A stretch of 50,814 bases of DNA from Verrucomicrobiales bacterium (GCA_021648365.1 JAKISY010000023.1:1-50814); one strand, 5' to 3'; positions 9,907 to 19,496 are shown, counted from the first letter of the stretch. Translations and numbers: made by a program. Notes: generated by a model from the letters alone, not told the origin.

Positions 9907-10494
9907 ATGACTTACTCTGAATTTAAAGAAGTCGTCTGTGGTGATGTTTATCGTGAGTCAGGCGACGCTTCCTCAAAGGAATTCCGGCGGAGATTTTTTT
10001 GTGATGCAGCATTCCGTTGCGTGTTTTTTTATCGTTTAGGAAAATTGATGAAAGCTTCAGGAGGCTGCATGCGTTTTTTTTCTAAGTGGTTATCATTTAT
10101 TAGAAAAAGACAAACCATCAAATATGGAGTTCGCATCCCTCTTGAAACAGAAGTAGGCACAGGCCTATATGTCGGTCACACAGGAGGCATTTGGATCAGT
10201 CGAGAGGTGATCATAGGAAAAAACTGCAATATATCGCATAATGTTACATTAGGTGCCATAAGTAAGGGCGCTGGAAAGGGGGCTCCAACCATAGGTGATC
10301 AGGTTTATATAGGGCCTGGAGCAGTGATTTCAGGGAAGGTAACCATAGGCGACAATGCCTTGATCGGTGCCAACTCAGTGGTGCTCACCGACGTGCCTGA
10401 AAACGGGGTTTTCATAGGAGTCCCTGCCAAGCTCTTTTCAAAAGCTGGTTCTGAACATTACATGAGCCACCTAGTCCAAGATCTAAGTCAGTGA
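9907..10494 (+). CDS. Serine acetyltransferase-like hexapeptide acyltransferase
   Basis: A 195-residue left-handed beta-helix acyltransferase of the CysE type. The N-terminal helices include FRCVFFYRLGKLMK. The hexapeptide region has GLYVGHTGGIWIS, NCNISHNVTLGAIS with the catalytic-type His, and IGDQVYIGPGAVISGKVTIG, ending in GVFIGVPAKLF. It starts 13 bp after the MaoC-SDR gene and closes the module, so it may transfer the ACP-made acyl or an acetyl group to a sugar rather than make O-acetylserine. CysE-like proteins are frequent in polysaccharide loci. A true cysteine-biosynthesis role cannot be excluded. Confidence 0.8.
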   Translation: MTYSEFKEVVCGDVYRESGDASSKEFRRRFFCDAAFRCVFFYRLGKLMKASGGCMRFFSKWLSFIRKRQTIKYGVRIPLETEVGTGLYVGHTGGIWISREVIIGKNCNISHNVTLGAISKGAGKGAPTIGDQVYIGPGAVISGKVTIGDNALIGANSVVLTDVPENGVFIGVPAKLFSKAGSEHYMSHLVQDLSQ

Positions 10495-10525
10495 ACCATA
10501 ATCCTGTTGCTCCCCCCTCCACTTA

Positions 10526-10545
10526 TTCGCGTTTATTAGCAGTTC
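10526..10545 (+). repeat. Short dispersed repeat, copy 1
   Basis: TTCGCGTTTATTAGCAGTTC lies between two convergent genes and matches 18 of 20 bases of the copy at 20441-20460. It looks like a worn copy of a genome-dispersed intergenic repeat. Confidence 0.4.
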
Positions 10546-10552
10546 CCCTTCA

Positions 10553-11959
10553 CTAAAACTGGAAATAGATAAACTCACTGGCTATTGGTGGAGGAAAAAA
10601 CAGCAGCATCAAAATCAAGTAGGAGTAAACCGCCGCTCGAATCGGCCAGACAACCTTGGTCAAGGCGAGTTGATCCTTCCTTGATTCCATCCAAAACTCA
10701 AAAAGAAGCCACGGCAGCAGGTAAAATAGCATCAAAAATCCTGCGCCCACGACAAAAGCCGAACTCTCCCAATTTGAACCGAGGCGACTTAACATCCCGC
10801 TTGCTTGAATCATCGAATCCGCTCGGAAAAACAACCATGCGAAGCATACCACGTGAAAGGTAATCAAAACTTTCACCCCGCCCAGCCACCGCGTATCCCT
10901 CTGCGCTCGCGATGCTACCATGCGGTGAATCACCAACCAAACCCCATGTATAGCCCCCCAAACCACAAAAGTCCACGCAGCTCCATGCCACAAACCGCCG
11001 AGCAACATCGTCAGTATCAGGTTACGTTGCGTCATCCACTTGGATCCCCGGTTCCCTCCGAGTGGGATGTATAGATAATCCCGCAACCAGGAAGAGAGGC
11101 TAATGTGCCACCTCCCCCAAAAGTCTTTTGGAGATTTTGCAAAATAAGGATGATTAAAATTAAACATCAAATCAAAACCTAACCACTTGGCAAGCCCTTG
11201 AGCAATCGAGCTGTAACCAGAAAAATCCCCATAAATCTGAAAAGCAAACGCATACACACCGATCAGCACTTCAGGCGCAGACAATTCATTCACAGGTCGA
11301 TTAAAAACATGGTTAGCGATCATTGCCATATTGTCGGCAATGATCACTTTCTTGAACAAACCGGTCAGCACATGATAAAGCCCCTCGCGAAAGCGTTTCT
11401 CGTCACAACGCGGACGCGGATTCTGCATCTGCGGTAACAGGTGCGAAGAACGCTCAATCGGTCCAGCTACCAACTGAGGGAAAAAGGAAACATAGAGAGC
11501 AAAATCCCAGAAGTTGCTGGTGGCTTTTGTCTGCCCCCGATAGACGTCGATCGTATAGCTCAGTGTTTGAAAGGTGTAAAAGGAAATGCCCACCGGAAGA
11601 ATCAAATGGATACCAGGCAAGGGACTGCCCAAGCCCATCGATTCCCACAACGCATTGAACTCCACAACAAAAAATCCCAAATACTTAAAAACTGCCAGCA
11701 GCCCTAGATTGGAGATCAATGATACGAGTAACCAATGCTTTTTCAACCGCTTGCCCGGCATTTGAGCAATGCGCTGAGCGACGATAAAATCAACGATGGT
11801 TGAAAAAAGGATCAGGAAAAGAAACCGCCAGTCCCAATATCCATAAAAAAAATAAGAAACCAGCAACAACCACCTATTGCGTGCCTGATGCCCCATAAAG
11901 CGGTACACCGCCACGACAGCAGCAAAAAAGATCCAGAATGTGAAGCTGTTGAAAATCAT
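10553..11959 (-). CDS. AlgI-like MBOAT O-acyltransferase
   Basis: A 468-residue polytopic inner-membrane protein of the MBOAT family. Marks are FFPQLVAGPIERSSHLLPQ, FNFNHPYFAKSPKDFWGRWH and the catalytic GGLWHGAAW with H325. These are the features of AlgI/PatA/DltB enzymes, which pass acyl groups across the membrane for O-acylation of polysaccharides. The frame is open 76 codons further, to 12187, but that extension is not conserved in kind and overlaps the end of the next gene. The ATG at 11959 begins the usual first transmembrane helix. A partner SGNH protein is encoded at 5416-6342. Confidence 0.9.
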   Translation of the reverse strand: MIFNSFTFWIFFAAVVAVYRFMGHQARNRWLLLVSYFFYGYWDWRFLFLILFSTIVDFIVAQRIAQMPGKRLKKHWLLVSLISNLGLLAVFKYLGFFVVEFNALWESMGLGSPLPGIHLILPVGISFYTFQTLSYTIDVYRGQTKATSNFWDFALYVSFFPQLVAGPIERSSHLLPQMQNPRPRCDEKRFREGLYHVLTGLFKKVIIADNMAMIANHVFNRPVNELSAPEVLIGVYAFAFQIYGDFSGYSSIAQGLAKWLGFDLMFNFNHPYFAKSPKDFWGRWHISLSSWLRDYLYIPLGGNRGSKWMTQRNLILTMLLGGLWHGAAWTFVVWGAIHGVWLVIHRMVASRAQRDTRWLGGVKVLITFHVVCFAWLFFRADSMIQASGMLSRLGSNWESSAFVVGAGFLMLFYLLPWLLFEFWMESRKDQLALTKVVWPIRAAVYSYLILMLLFFPPPIASEFIYFQF

Positions 11960-12141
11960 GAATATGGGGAAATAGACAATAACCTGCGCATCTAAAGCTA
12001 ATGCGGTCAAAGTGTAACAACAATCAGCGATGATAAAGTGGAAATTTGGCAAAAATCCTACAATGGTAATTGTGAGCAAAAACCTGATGTCAAAGTGGGT
12101 CGTAACAATATAGCCCTGACAGGCGCCCAGGCGCGTAACAG

Positions 12142-12864
12142 TTAAGAAAGGTCTATTTCTTCGACTGAGTGAAGCAATATGCCGCAAGCATCTTCCGATC
12201 TCTTAGTATACTCAAGAGCTAAGGCAACGAACTCCGGCGCTAGCGTAACGAAATAAGCGCGTATGGGACTCGCTGCCTCCCACGTCGGAGCGGAAAGCCT
12301 AAGCTCAAGTAGATAGGCCTGATGTGTCAGCTCCAGTGTATGTAGCGGGAGGTTCCAATGTCCCGCAGCATCAGCATAAGTGCTCGAACGCCCAATTTCG
12401 GAACCCGCAATATCGGTCAGTATCACTTCGAGATGCGCGCCAAAAGGCGCTGCACCCGCAAAAAAAGCAAGCGCATCTGGCGAGCCTTCGCTCATATCCC
12501 CTCTCATAAATCCTCCAAAAAAACGCCCAGCAAACAGCTGATTCGTCCGAGCTGCCTCTTCACGTAACACACTCAATACACCAACTAGAGGCAAACTAGA
12601 GGGGATCCCTCGCGCAGATGGCCGACCGAGTTTAGACCCGCTATCGAACAGCGCTACTCGCTCTTTGTACGAAACAACATTCTGAGTGGACTGCTTACCT
12701 CGATCTATTGAAACATGCTCAGGCTTGCCTCCCTGCACACCAAGCATGGACACCTTCAGTTCCTTCTTAACGGGTGTCGAGGTCTTACGGTCAGACACTC
12801 TAGCCCTGCGACGCGATACAATAAAAGCCTTCGTCTGACCATGCCCGTCAAGACTGACGACCAT
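12142..12864 (-). CDS. Ig-like domain ORF, probable frameshifted C-terminus of the giant protein
   Basis: A 240-residue frame with no signal peptide. Residues 120-200 form a likely beta-sandwich (AHLEVILTDIAGSEIG, TYADAAGHWNLPLHTL) like bacterial Ig-like or C-terminal domains of large surface proteins. The N-terminal 100 residues are basic and low in predicted order. The frame is also open upstream without a stop across the end of the giant gene, in its -1 frame, so it is probably the C-terminal part of that protein reached by a frameshift or separated by a mutation. If translated alone, the ATG at 12864 is the first in the frame downstream of the giant stop. Function unknown. Confidence 0.5.
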   Translation of the reverse strand: MVVSLDGHGQTKAFIVSRRRARVSDRKTSTPVKKELKVSMLGVQGGKPEHVSIDRGKQSTQNVVSYKERVALFDSGSKLGRPSARGIPSSLPLVGVLSVLREEAARTNQLFAGRFFGGFMRGDMSEGSPDALAFFAGAAPFGAHLEVILTDIAGSEIGRSSTYADAAGHWNLPLHTLELTHQAYLLELRLSAPTWEAASPIRAYFVTLAPEFVALALEYTKRSEDACGILLHSVEEIDLS

Positions 12865-12929
12865 GCGTTGGCTGGTTTTTAATCGATGTGCTGAGTCGCT
12901 AATGGCACTTGTGATTGAGGTTGTCTGAC

Positions 12930-15900
12930 TTAGGGGATCGGCGTAAATGTGACTAACAGCACAAGATCGTTCATATCAAACCCTGAGTTATTTTCGTCCG
13001 TGTGGGTGAGTTCCATGACCACAATTACGTCCAGTGGTCCGATATCGATGTTTCCATTCACATCGAGGACACCAGCGTCAGAGAGGAACGTCACAAGATC
13101 CTGTTGACCCGCACCCCCAAGGTAGCTGGGTGGTTGATCGCCATCTATAAGCACGAGCGTATTCAGAGGATTTGGCGATGAACCGGTCCAATGCGGGCCG
13201 GGTCCACCTACGTAATTCCCCCCAAACAGGATGGTGTCACCCGCGACAATCAAAGCATCGGTGTAAAAGATAGCCCCCGGAGCAAATCCATCCAATCCTG
13301 GCTGATCATCATCGAAGAACACCTGTTGTGTCCCATTAATGTCGATGCGGCCTTGAACATTATACCACGTAGGGTTAGGAGGAGCGGTTGATACCGAAGC
13401 TCCGAGCACCTGAATATCCACCTGAAGGTCTTCCTTCGCCGTAATCGTGCCGTCGTTCGGGTCGACTTCAATATGAACCACATCCTCGGTGCCCAATGGC
13501 GGGGTATTATCTCCAATCATTGTGATCGTCAGCGTCGAGCTACTCTGCGCGCCACTATCATCCGACATGGTATAATTGATGACCACGGTAGCCGTTTCTC
13601 CGGGATCGAGTTGATCAAAATCATTACCTGGATTGTAGCGGATTTGATTGTTTTCGATCGACACCACACCCGCCACTGAAGGAGATATCTCCAACCCAGA
13701 CGTGGATACGACGGTAGCCGAATCTAGCGAGAAGTTCGCTGGATTGTCGTCGCTATCGATGTCCGTATCATTCGCCAATACATCGAAGTCATCATAGAAC
13801 TCCGGCTGAGTGCCATTCTCCGGCATACTACCAGTATCAGCTACCGCGACCGGCGCGTCGTTCACTCCGGTCACCGTGATGGTTACCGTCGCGATATCCG
13901 TGCCTCCATTGCCATCACTGATAGTATACGTAAAAGTATCCGTCGTCGTCGCTCCTCCGGTTAATGCCTGCAGCGTTGCTGATCCCGTCGGGTCGTAAGT
14001 ATACGAACCATTCGCCGCAACCACTACCGTCGCTCCTTTTGCGCTCGTTGCATCAAAAGCGGTAACTGCCAGGCTGTCTCCGAGATCAGAATCCGTGTCA
14101 TTGCCTAATACTCCAGTCGCTGCCACATTGAGCACCGTGTCTTCATCCGTCGCTCCGGTATCATTCACTGCGGTAGGCGCATTGTTCGTCTCATTTAATC
14201 CGGTCACGGTGATGGTTACCGTCGCGATATCCGTGCCGCCATTGCCATCACTGATCGTGTAAGTAAAAGTATCCGTTGTCGTCGCTCCTCCGGCTAATGC
14301 CTGCAGCGTTGCTGATCCCGTCGGATCGTAAGTATAAGAGCCATTTGCAGCAACCGCTACCGCCGCTCCTTTTGCACTCACTGCATCAAAAATCACCACT
14401 GTTAACGGGTCACTATCTGCATCAGTATCATTCCCCAAGACTCCATTAGCCGCCACACTCAGCACGGCATCTTCGGTAATTACTCCGGTGTCATCCATCG
14501 CTACTGGCGCTGTGTTGTCCCCCAGATCGAACGCTCCATTAACTGTGATCGTCAGCGTCGAGCTACTCGACACTCCTTCATCATCTGACATCGTGTAGTT
14601 CACCACGACCATTGCCGTTTCACCAACAAGAAGCTCATCAAAAGCTGTGCCTGGATCAAAACGCACCTGGCCACCCACGATGGACACGCTACCTACTGCC
14701 GCAGGAGACGCGACTAACCCGCTCGTCGAATCAATGCTGACCGCATCAAGCGTGAAGGTCGCTGGATTATCGTCGCCATCCACATCGGTGTCGTTAGCCA
14801 ACACATCAAAGTCCGTCGTTCCGTTCTCCGCCGCGTTACCCGAATCAACCACCGCCACTGGTGCATCATTGAGTCCTGCAACCGTCACCGCCACCGTCGA
14901 CGTAATTGAGCTTCCACCACTGGAAATCACCACGTCAAAAGTATCCACCAGCGAATCCCCCGAATCAAGTGCCTGCAAAGCCGCTGCCCCCGTCGGGTCA
15001 TAACTGAAACTTCCGTCAGCAAGCACCAATACCGTCGCTCCATTAGCACTAATGGCATCGTAACTCAGAACAGCATCTCCGGTGATCACTGCCGCCCGCA
15101 CTTCTTGCATGGAAAACTGGTTCCGAGCCGAGCCGGTTGCATCCCGTGCCACGATTCGCAGTTGGTCAATCGTAGCTCCTGCTCCGAGACCAGCATCCGC
15201 ACTGCTCACCCGCAAATGCTGCGGCCCTCCATCAGGGATCGCCAGACCTGCTGCCGTTCCCACTACCGTTCCTGCGCTGAGGAACTGCACATCAAAATCA
15301 TTGTCATGTATAACCCATCTATCATTACCATACATGTCAAACACCAACTCATTGCCAGCTCCAAGATTAACCACACTCGCCAAATCATAGGTAAGCAACA
15401 ATGTCTCAGCACCTGCTTCATAGCCCCTGACTCCATTGCCCCCACCATACTTTAATACGGGCAATACTCCCGTCGGATCCAACGGATCATAGGCAAACGT
15501 ATCTGTCAGTGTCGCCGCCATACTACTTCCCGTTGTAAGCTTCGCAGGTACCCCCGTCGATTCAACCACGATTGTAGGGTTCACAAGGGGTATCTCGGAA
15601 CTCCCCAACACTCCAGGTGACGTTACATTCAAAACATCATCCTCAGTCGTCGTATAGTTCAACGGATCAGGCAAAGCTCCATTAACGGTAATCGTAAGCG
15701 TCGAGCTACTCGAAGCACCTTCGTCATCACTCATCGTGTAGTTCACCACCACTGTGGCGCTTTCACCCAACTCCAGCTCAGAAAAGGCTGTTCCGGGATC
15801 GAAGCGCACCTGACCACCAACGATCGATACACTACCAACCGCTGCAGGTGACGCCACCAATCCACTGGTCGATATGATACTCACTGCGTCCAGCGAAAAG

Positions 15901-18900
15901 TTCGCAGGAACGTCGTCGATATCAGCATCCGTATCATTAGCCAATACATCAAAATTTGTCGTTCCACTCTCAGTCGAACTGCCTGTATCAGCCACCGCAA
16001 CAGGTGCCACATTAGGTAACGCCGACGCACCATCGACGGTGATCGTCAGCGTCGAGCTACTCGATGCACCTTCGTCATCAGACATCGTGTAGTTCACCAA
16101 TACTGTCGCCGTTTCTCCCGTGCTCAGTTCAGCAAATGCAGAACCTGGATCAAAGCGCACCTGCCCACCCACGATCGATACACTACCCACCGCGGCAGGT
16201 GACGCCAACAAACCTAGCGTCGAAACAATACTCACCGCATCCAGACTGAAGTTTGCCGGTGTATCATCGATATCGGCATCCGTATCATTGGCAAGGACGT
16301 CAAAGTCAGTCGTGCCAGCCTCTGGTGCGTTACCCTCGTCAGCGACTGCCAATGGCGGCACATTTGCCGGCGGAGTGCCCTCCCCATCGACCGTGATAGT
16401 CAACGTCGAGCTACTGGTCGCCCCACTACTGTCACTCATGGTGTAGTTGACCAATACTGTTGCCGTGTCACCCGTGTCCAGTTCAGCAAAAGCTGTTCCT
16501 GGATCAAAGCGCACCTGACCATCCACGATGGACACACCGCCTACTGCCGCAGGTGACGCGACTAAGCCGCTCGTCGAAACAATGCTGGCCGAATCAAGCG
16601 TGAAAGTCACTGGGTTATCGTCGCCATCCACATCGGTGTCGTTGAACAACACATCAAAATCCGTCGTCCCGCTCTCCGTAGCGTTACCCGAATCAACCAC
16701 CGCCACTGGCGCATCGTTAAGTCCGGAGACAAATATCCTAACTGTCAATGTGCTCGGCACTCCATCCCGCGTAACCACAACATCAAATGTGTCCTCAAGC
16801 ACCTCCCCTTCGTCGAGAGACTGAACTGCCACCGACCCGGTTGGATCATAAGCAAAGCTTCCGTCTGGATTAACCGACACAACAGCCCCGTTAGCGCTAA
16901 ATGCGTCGGCACTCATTACGGAATCTCCGGTGATCACTGCCGCCCGCACTTCTTGCAGGGAGAACTGGTTACGAGCCGTGCCGGTTGCATCTCGTGCCAC
17001 GATACGCAATTGGTCAATCGTAGCTCCTGCTCCGAGACCGGCTCCCGCGCTGTTCACCCTCAAATACTGCAGTCCTCCATCAGGAATCGCCAAGCCTGCT
17101 ACCGTTCCCACTACCGTTCCTGCGCTAAGAAACTGCACATCAAAATCATTGTCATGTATAACCCACTTATCATTGCCATACAGGTCAAACACCAACGCAT
17201 TGCCAGTTCCAAGATTGACAGGGTTCGCCAAATCATAGGTAAGCAACAATGTCTCGGCTCCTGCTTGATACCCCCTGACTCCATTGGCCGCCCCATATCT
17301 TAATACGGGCAATACTCCCGTCGGATCCAGCGGATCATAGGCAAACGTATCTGTCAGCGTCGCCGCCATATTACTTCCCGTCGTAACCTTCGCAGGTGCC
17401 CCCGTCGATTGAACCACGATTGTCGGGTTCACAAGGAGAACCTCGGAACTTCCCAACACACCGGGTGAGAGAACATTCAGGGAAGTGTCCTCGTTGGTCG
17501 CATAATTCAACGTCGAAGAGAAAGGTCGCATCACCGTAATCGAAAGCGTGGCGGAGCTAGACGCCCCACTGTCATCACTCATAGTGTAATCAACGACTAC
17601 CGTCGCACTTTCACCTTCAGTCAATTCATCAAAATCCGTTCCGGGATTAAAACGAATTTGGTTGCCCTCGACCGAAACGCTGCCGGCGGCACTAGGCGAC
17701 ACAACCAGCCCCGACGTTGACACAATCGAGACGGAATCGACTGAAAAATTTGCCGGCAGATCATCGAGGTCAACGTCGGTATCGTTGGCGAGCACGTTAA
17801 AATCCGATGTACCCGTTACCGACGCTTCTCCCGTGTCGTTTACCGCGACAGGAGCGGAATTGACGAATTCCGCTACCCCATTTACAATTACGGTGACGGT
17901 GACGGTGCTCGCGCTCCCACCATCGGAAGCAACGACGCTAAAAGTGTCAACAATCGTTTCTCCGCCCTCCAGTGCCCGAAGAGTTACTGAGCCGGTGGGA
18001 TCATAAGTAAAACTCCCATCTGCGTTCATATTAACGACAGCCCCACTGGCACTCGTCAAATCGTAACTATCGAGAGTCATTGATGTTATCACAGCCGCCC
18101 GCACTTCTTGCAGAGAAAACTGATTGCGGGCTGTACCTGTGGCATCACGCGCTACAATACGTACCTGATCAATCGTATCTCCCACTCCAAGCCCGGCACT
18201 CGCGGCGCTCACCCTAAAGTGTTGCGGTCCGCCATCGGGAATCGCCAATCCAGTCGCAACCCCTACCACCGCTCCACCATCGAGGAACTCCACATCAAAG
18301 TCATTATCATGCTCAACCCACGAATCATTACCATACAAATCAAGAACAAAATCACTGCCAGCTCCAAGATTCACCGGGGTCGCCAAATCATAAGTCAGTA
18401 ACAATGTCTCAGCACCCGCCTCATACCCCCTGACGCCATTGGCCGAACCATACTTTAATACGGGCAATACTCCCGTCGGATCCAGAGGGTTATAAGCAAA
18501 CGTATCTGTTAGCGTCGCCGCCATACTACTCCCCGTCGTAACCTTAGCAGGTGCCCCTGTCGACTGAACCACTATCGTCGGATTCACCAACTCCACTTCC
18601 ACTCCCGATCCGATCGCGCCAGGTGCGGCCACATCCAAAATTGCATCCTCACTAGTGGTGTAGCTACTAGTCCCTCCAGCGGTCAAAAATTCGGTGCCTG
18701 ATGAAGCATCTTGTTTCGCTCCATCTGCCGACTCAACGGACGGCAAACGCCGCTCACCATCAATCAGGAATTCGTTCATGAGGTGCGTTCCGCTGGCTGG
18801 CACACCGCTCAATCCCATGGCATGACCCTGCTCATGCAAAATGACGGTCAAAAGGTCGAACCTACCGTCAGCAAAGGAATTGCCAAGCGCCCTCAACGTG

Positions 18901-19496
18901 CCCCTGTCGGCAACAAACTCTTCGTCCAGTAAAGGTGTGCCATCAATAAACCAACTTCCGCCGGCTCCATCATCGTCGATAGTGATAATAGAGCCATCAG
19001 CCATCCCCAAACGGCCCGGTTCCAAATTCGTTATCACATACGTAATCGCATCCAACGCAGCACTTTGCTCGTCAGTCAATCCGGTTGCGCGCCAACGTTC
19101 AGCTGCAGCCTCCGCCAACTGCTCCATTTGTGATTGCGCAAGGGTTTGCCCCTCTGACCCAGATCTTAACAAAACGACTTGATGATCCGATGAGACCTCC
19201 GTCTCGCCCTGAGACAAAGCCCAGAGTTGCGGATCCTCTTCCACAGGAGCATCTATTCCCGATTCGTCTCCAACTGGAACAGCCTCAGCCCCTTGTTGGG
19301 GGTTCGCACTATTATCAACAGCTACAGCTTCATCGGCGACTTCCGGTGGCTCCGAGTCAGGACTAGGTTCCTCAACCGGGGCAGGCGATCCCGAAAACAA
19401 CACCCGAGCCTCTAAGGCCTCCAAGTGTAACTCAGGTTTACCATCGAATGAATGATCCCTACTCATGTTGAATTTGGCTGATTTCTTTGATTTCAT
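12930..19496 (-). CDS. Giant LEPR-type repeat surface protein
   Basis: A 2188-residue predicted surface or secreted protein. The N-terminus has LEALEARVLFSG (residues 25-36), a variant of the LEPR-type motif of giant planctomycete and verrucomicrobial proteins. Residues 140-260 resemble a matrixin-like fold with HEQGHAMGL (H221, H225) and a Met-containing turn HLMNEFL; the third metal ligand seems absent. Then come six cadherin-like repeats of about 110 residues (APVAVxD...DFDVLANDTD...YTMSDD) and five VCBS-type repeats (GVLG...DGSFxYDPTG...DTF), three of which carry a 170-residue insert. A terminal domain of 180 residues follows. An adhesion or matrix role is inferred. No secretion system lies beside it. 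Confidence 0.85.
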   Translation of the reverse strand: MKSKKSAKFNMSRDHSFDGKPELHLEALEARVLFSGSPAPVEEPSPDSEPPEVADEAVAVDNSANPQQGAEAVPVGDESGIDAPVEEDPQLWALSQGETEVSSDHQVVLLRSGSEGQTLAQSQMEQLAEAAAERWRATGLTDEQSAALDAITYVITNLEPGRLGMADGSIITIDDDGAGGSWFIDGTPLLDEEFVADRGTLRALGNSFADGRFDLLTVILHEQGHAMGLSGVPASGTHLMNEFLIDGERRLPSVESADGAKQDASSGTEFLTAGGTSSYTTSEDAILDVAAPGAIGSGVEVELVNPTIVVQSTGAPAKVTTGSSMAATLTDTFAYNPLDPTGVLPVLKYGSANGVRGYEAGAETLLLTYDLATPVNLGAGSDFVLDLYGNDSWVEHDNDFDVEFLDGGAVVGVATGLAIPDGGPQHFRVSAASAGLGVGDTIDQVRIVARDATGTARNQFSLQEVRAAVITSMTLDSYDLTSASGAVVNMNADGSFTYDPTGSVTLRALEGGETIVDTFSVVASDGGSASTVTVTVIVNGVAEFVNSAPVAVNDTGEASVTGTSDFNVLANDTDVDLDDLPANFSVDSVSIVSTSGLVVSPSAAGSVSVEGNQIRFNPGTDFDELTEGESATVVVDYTMSDDSGASSSATLSITVMRPFSSTLNYATNEDTSLNVLSPGVLGSSEVLLVNPTIVVQSTGAPAKVTTGSNMAATLTDTFAYDPLDPTGVLPVLRYGAANGVRGYQAGAETLLLTYDLANPVNLGTGNALVFDLYGNDKWVIHDNDFDVQFLSAGTVVGTVAGLAIPDGGLQYLRVNSAGAGLGAGATIDQLRIVARDATGTARNQFSLQEVRAAVITGDSVMSADAFSANGAVVSVNPDGSFAYDPTGSVAVQSLDEGEVLEDTFDVVVTRDGVPSTLTVRIFVSGLNDAPVAVVDSGNATESGTTDFDVLFNDTDVDGDDNPVTFTLDSASIVSTSGLVASPAAVGGVSIVDGQVRFDPGTAFAELDTGDTATVLVNYTMSDSSGATSSSTLTITVDGEGTPPANVPPLAVADEGNAPEAGTTDFDVLANDTDADIDDTPANFSLDAVSIVSTLGLLASPAAVGSVSIVGGQVRFDPGSAFAELSTGETATVLVNYTMSDDEGASSSSTLTITVDGASALPNVAPVAVADTGSSTESGTTNFDVLANDTDADIDDVPANFSLDAVSIISTSGLVASPAAVGSVSIVGGQVRFDPGTAFSELELGESATVVVNYTMSDDEGASSSSTLTITVNGALPDPLNYTTTEDDVLNVTSPGVLGSSEIPLVNPTIVVESTGVPAKLTTGSSMAATLTDTFAYDPLDPTGVLPVLKYGGGNGVRGYEAGAETLLLTYDLASVVNLGAGNELVFDMYGNDRWVIHDNDFDVQFLSAGTVVGTAAGLAIPDGGPQHLRVSSADAGLGAGATIDQLRIVARDATGSARNQFSMQEVRAAVITGDAVLSYDAISANGATVLVLADGSFSYDPTGAAALQALDSGDSLVDTFDVVISSGGSSITSTVAVTVAGLNDAPVAVVDSGNAAENGTTDFDVLANDTDVDGDDNPATFTLDAVSIDSTSGLVASPAAVGSVSIVGGQVRFDPGTAFDELLVGETAMVVVNYTMSDDEGVSSSSTLTITVNGAFDLGDNTAPVAMDDTGVITEDAVLSVAANGVLGNDTDADSDPLTVVIFDAVSAKGAAVAVAANGSYTYDPTGSATLQALAGGATTTDTFTYTISDGNGGTDIATVTITVTGLNETNNAPTAVNDTGATDEDTVLNVAATGVLGNDTDSDLGDSLAVTAFDATSAKGATVVVAANGSYTYDPTGSATLQALTGGATTTDTFTYTISDGNGGTDIATVTITVTGVNDAPVAVADTGSMPENGTQPEFYDDFDVLANDTDIDSDDNPANFSLDSATVVSTSGLEISPSVAGVVSIENNQIRYNPGNDFDQLDPGETATVVINYTMSDDSGAQSSSTLTITMIGDNTPPLGTEDVVHIEVDPNDGTITAKEDLQVDIQVLGASVSTAPPNPTWYNVQGRIDINGTQQVFFDDDQPGLDGFAPGAIFYTDALIVAGDTILFGGNYVGGPGPHWTGSSPNPLNTLVLIDGDQPPSYLGGAGQQDLVTFLSDAGVLDVNGNIDIGPLDVIVVMELTHTDENNSGFDMNDLVLLVTFTPIP
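15080..15615 (-). repeat. Nested insert domain, copy 3
   Basis: This encodes the third copy of a roughly 170-residue module that begins with LVNPTIVVESTG and ends with FSMQEVRAAVI. It contains VLPVLKYG, LLLTYDLA and HDNDFDVQF. It is highly similar to the copies at 16934-17465 and 18088-18615. It lies inside a VCBS-type repeat. Confidence 0.8.
16934..17465 (-). repeat. Nested insert domain, copy 2
   Basis: This encodes the second copy of the 170-residue insert, beginning LVNPTIVVQSTG and ending FSLQEVRAAVI. It has the same internal landmarks as copies 1 and 3. Much of the DNA is near-identical to the other copies, which points to duplication or gene conversion. Confidence 0.8.
18088..18615 (-). 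repeat. Nested insert domain, copy 1
   Basis: This is the N-terminal copy of the 170-residue insert, beginning LVNPTIVVQSTG and ending FSLQEVRAAVI. It is the most divergent of the three in the segment VGVATGLAIPDGGPQHFRV. The fold looks like a beta jelly roll of the carbohydrate-binding type, but this is inference. Confidence 0.75.

Noticed and set aside
11960..12187. N-terminal extension of the MBOAT by 76 residues.
   Set aside because: It overlaps the downstream end of another gene and lies before the usual first helix of the family; the ATG at 11959 gives the normal length.
13800..18700. A CRISPR-like array, because of regular repeats.
   Set aside because: The repeats are long, in frame and encode protein domains; no short repeat with unique spacers exists in the window.
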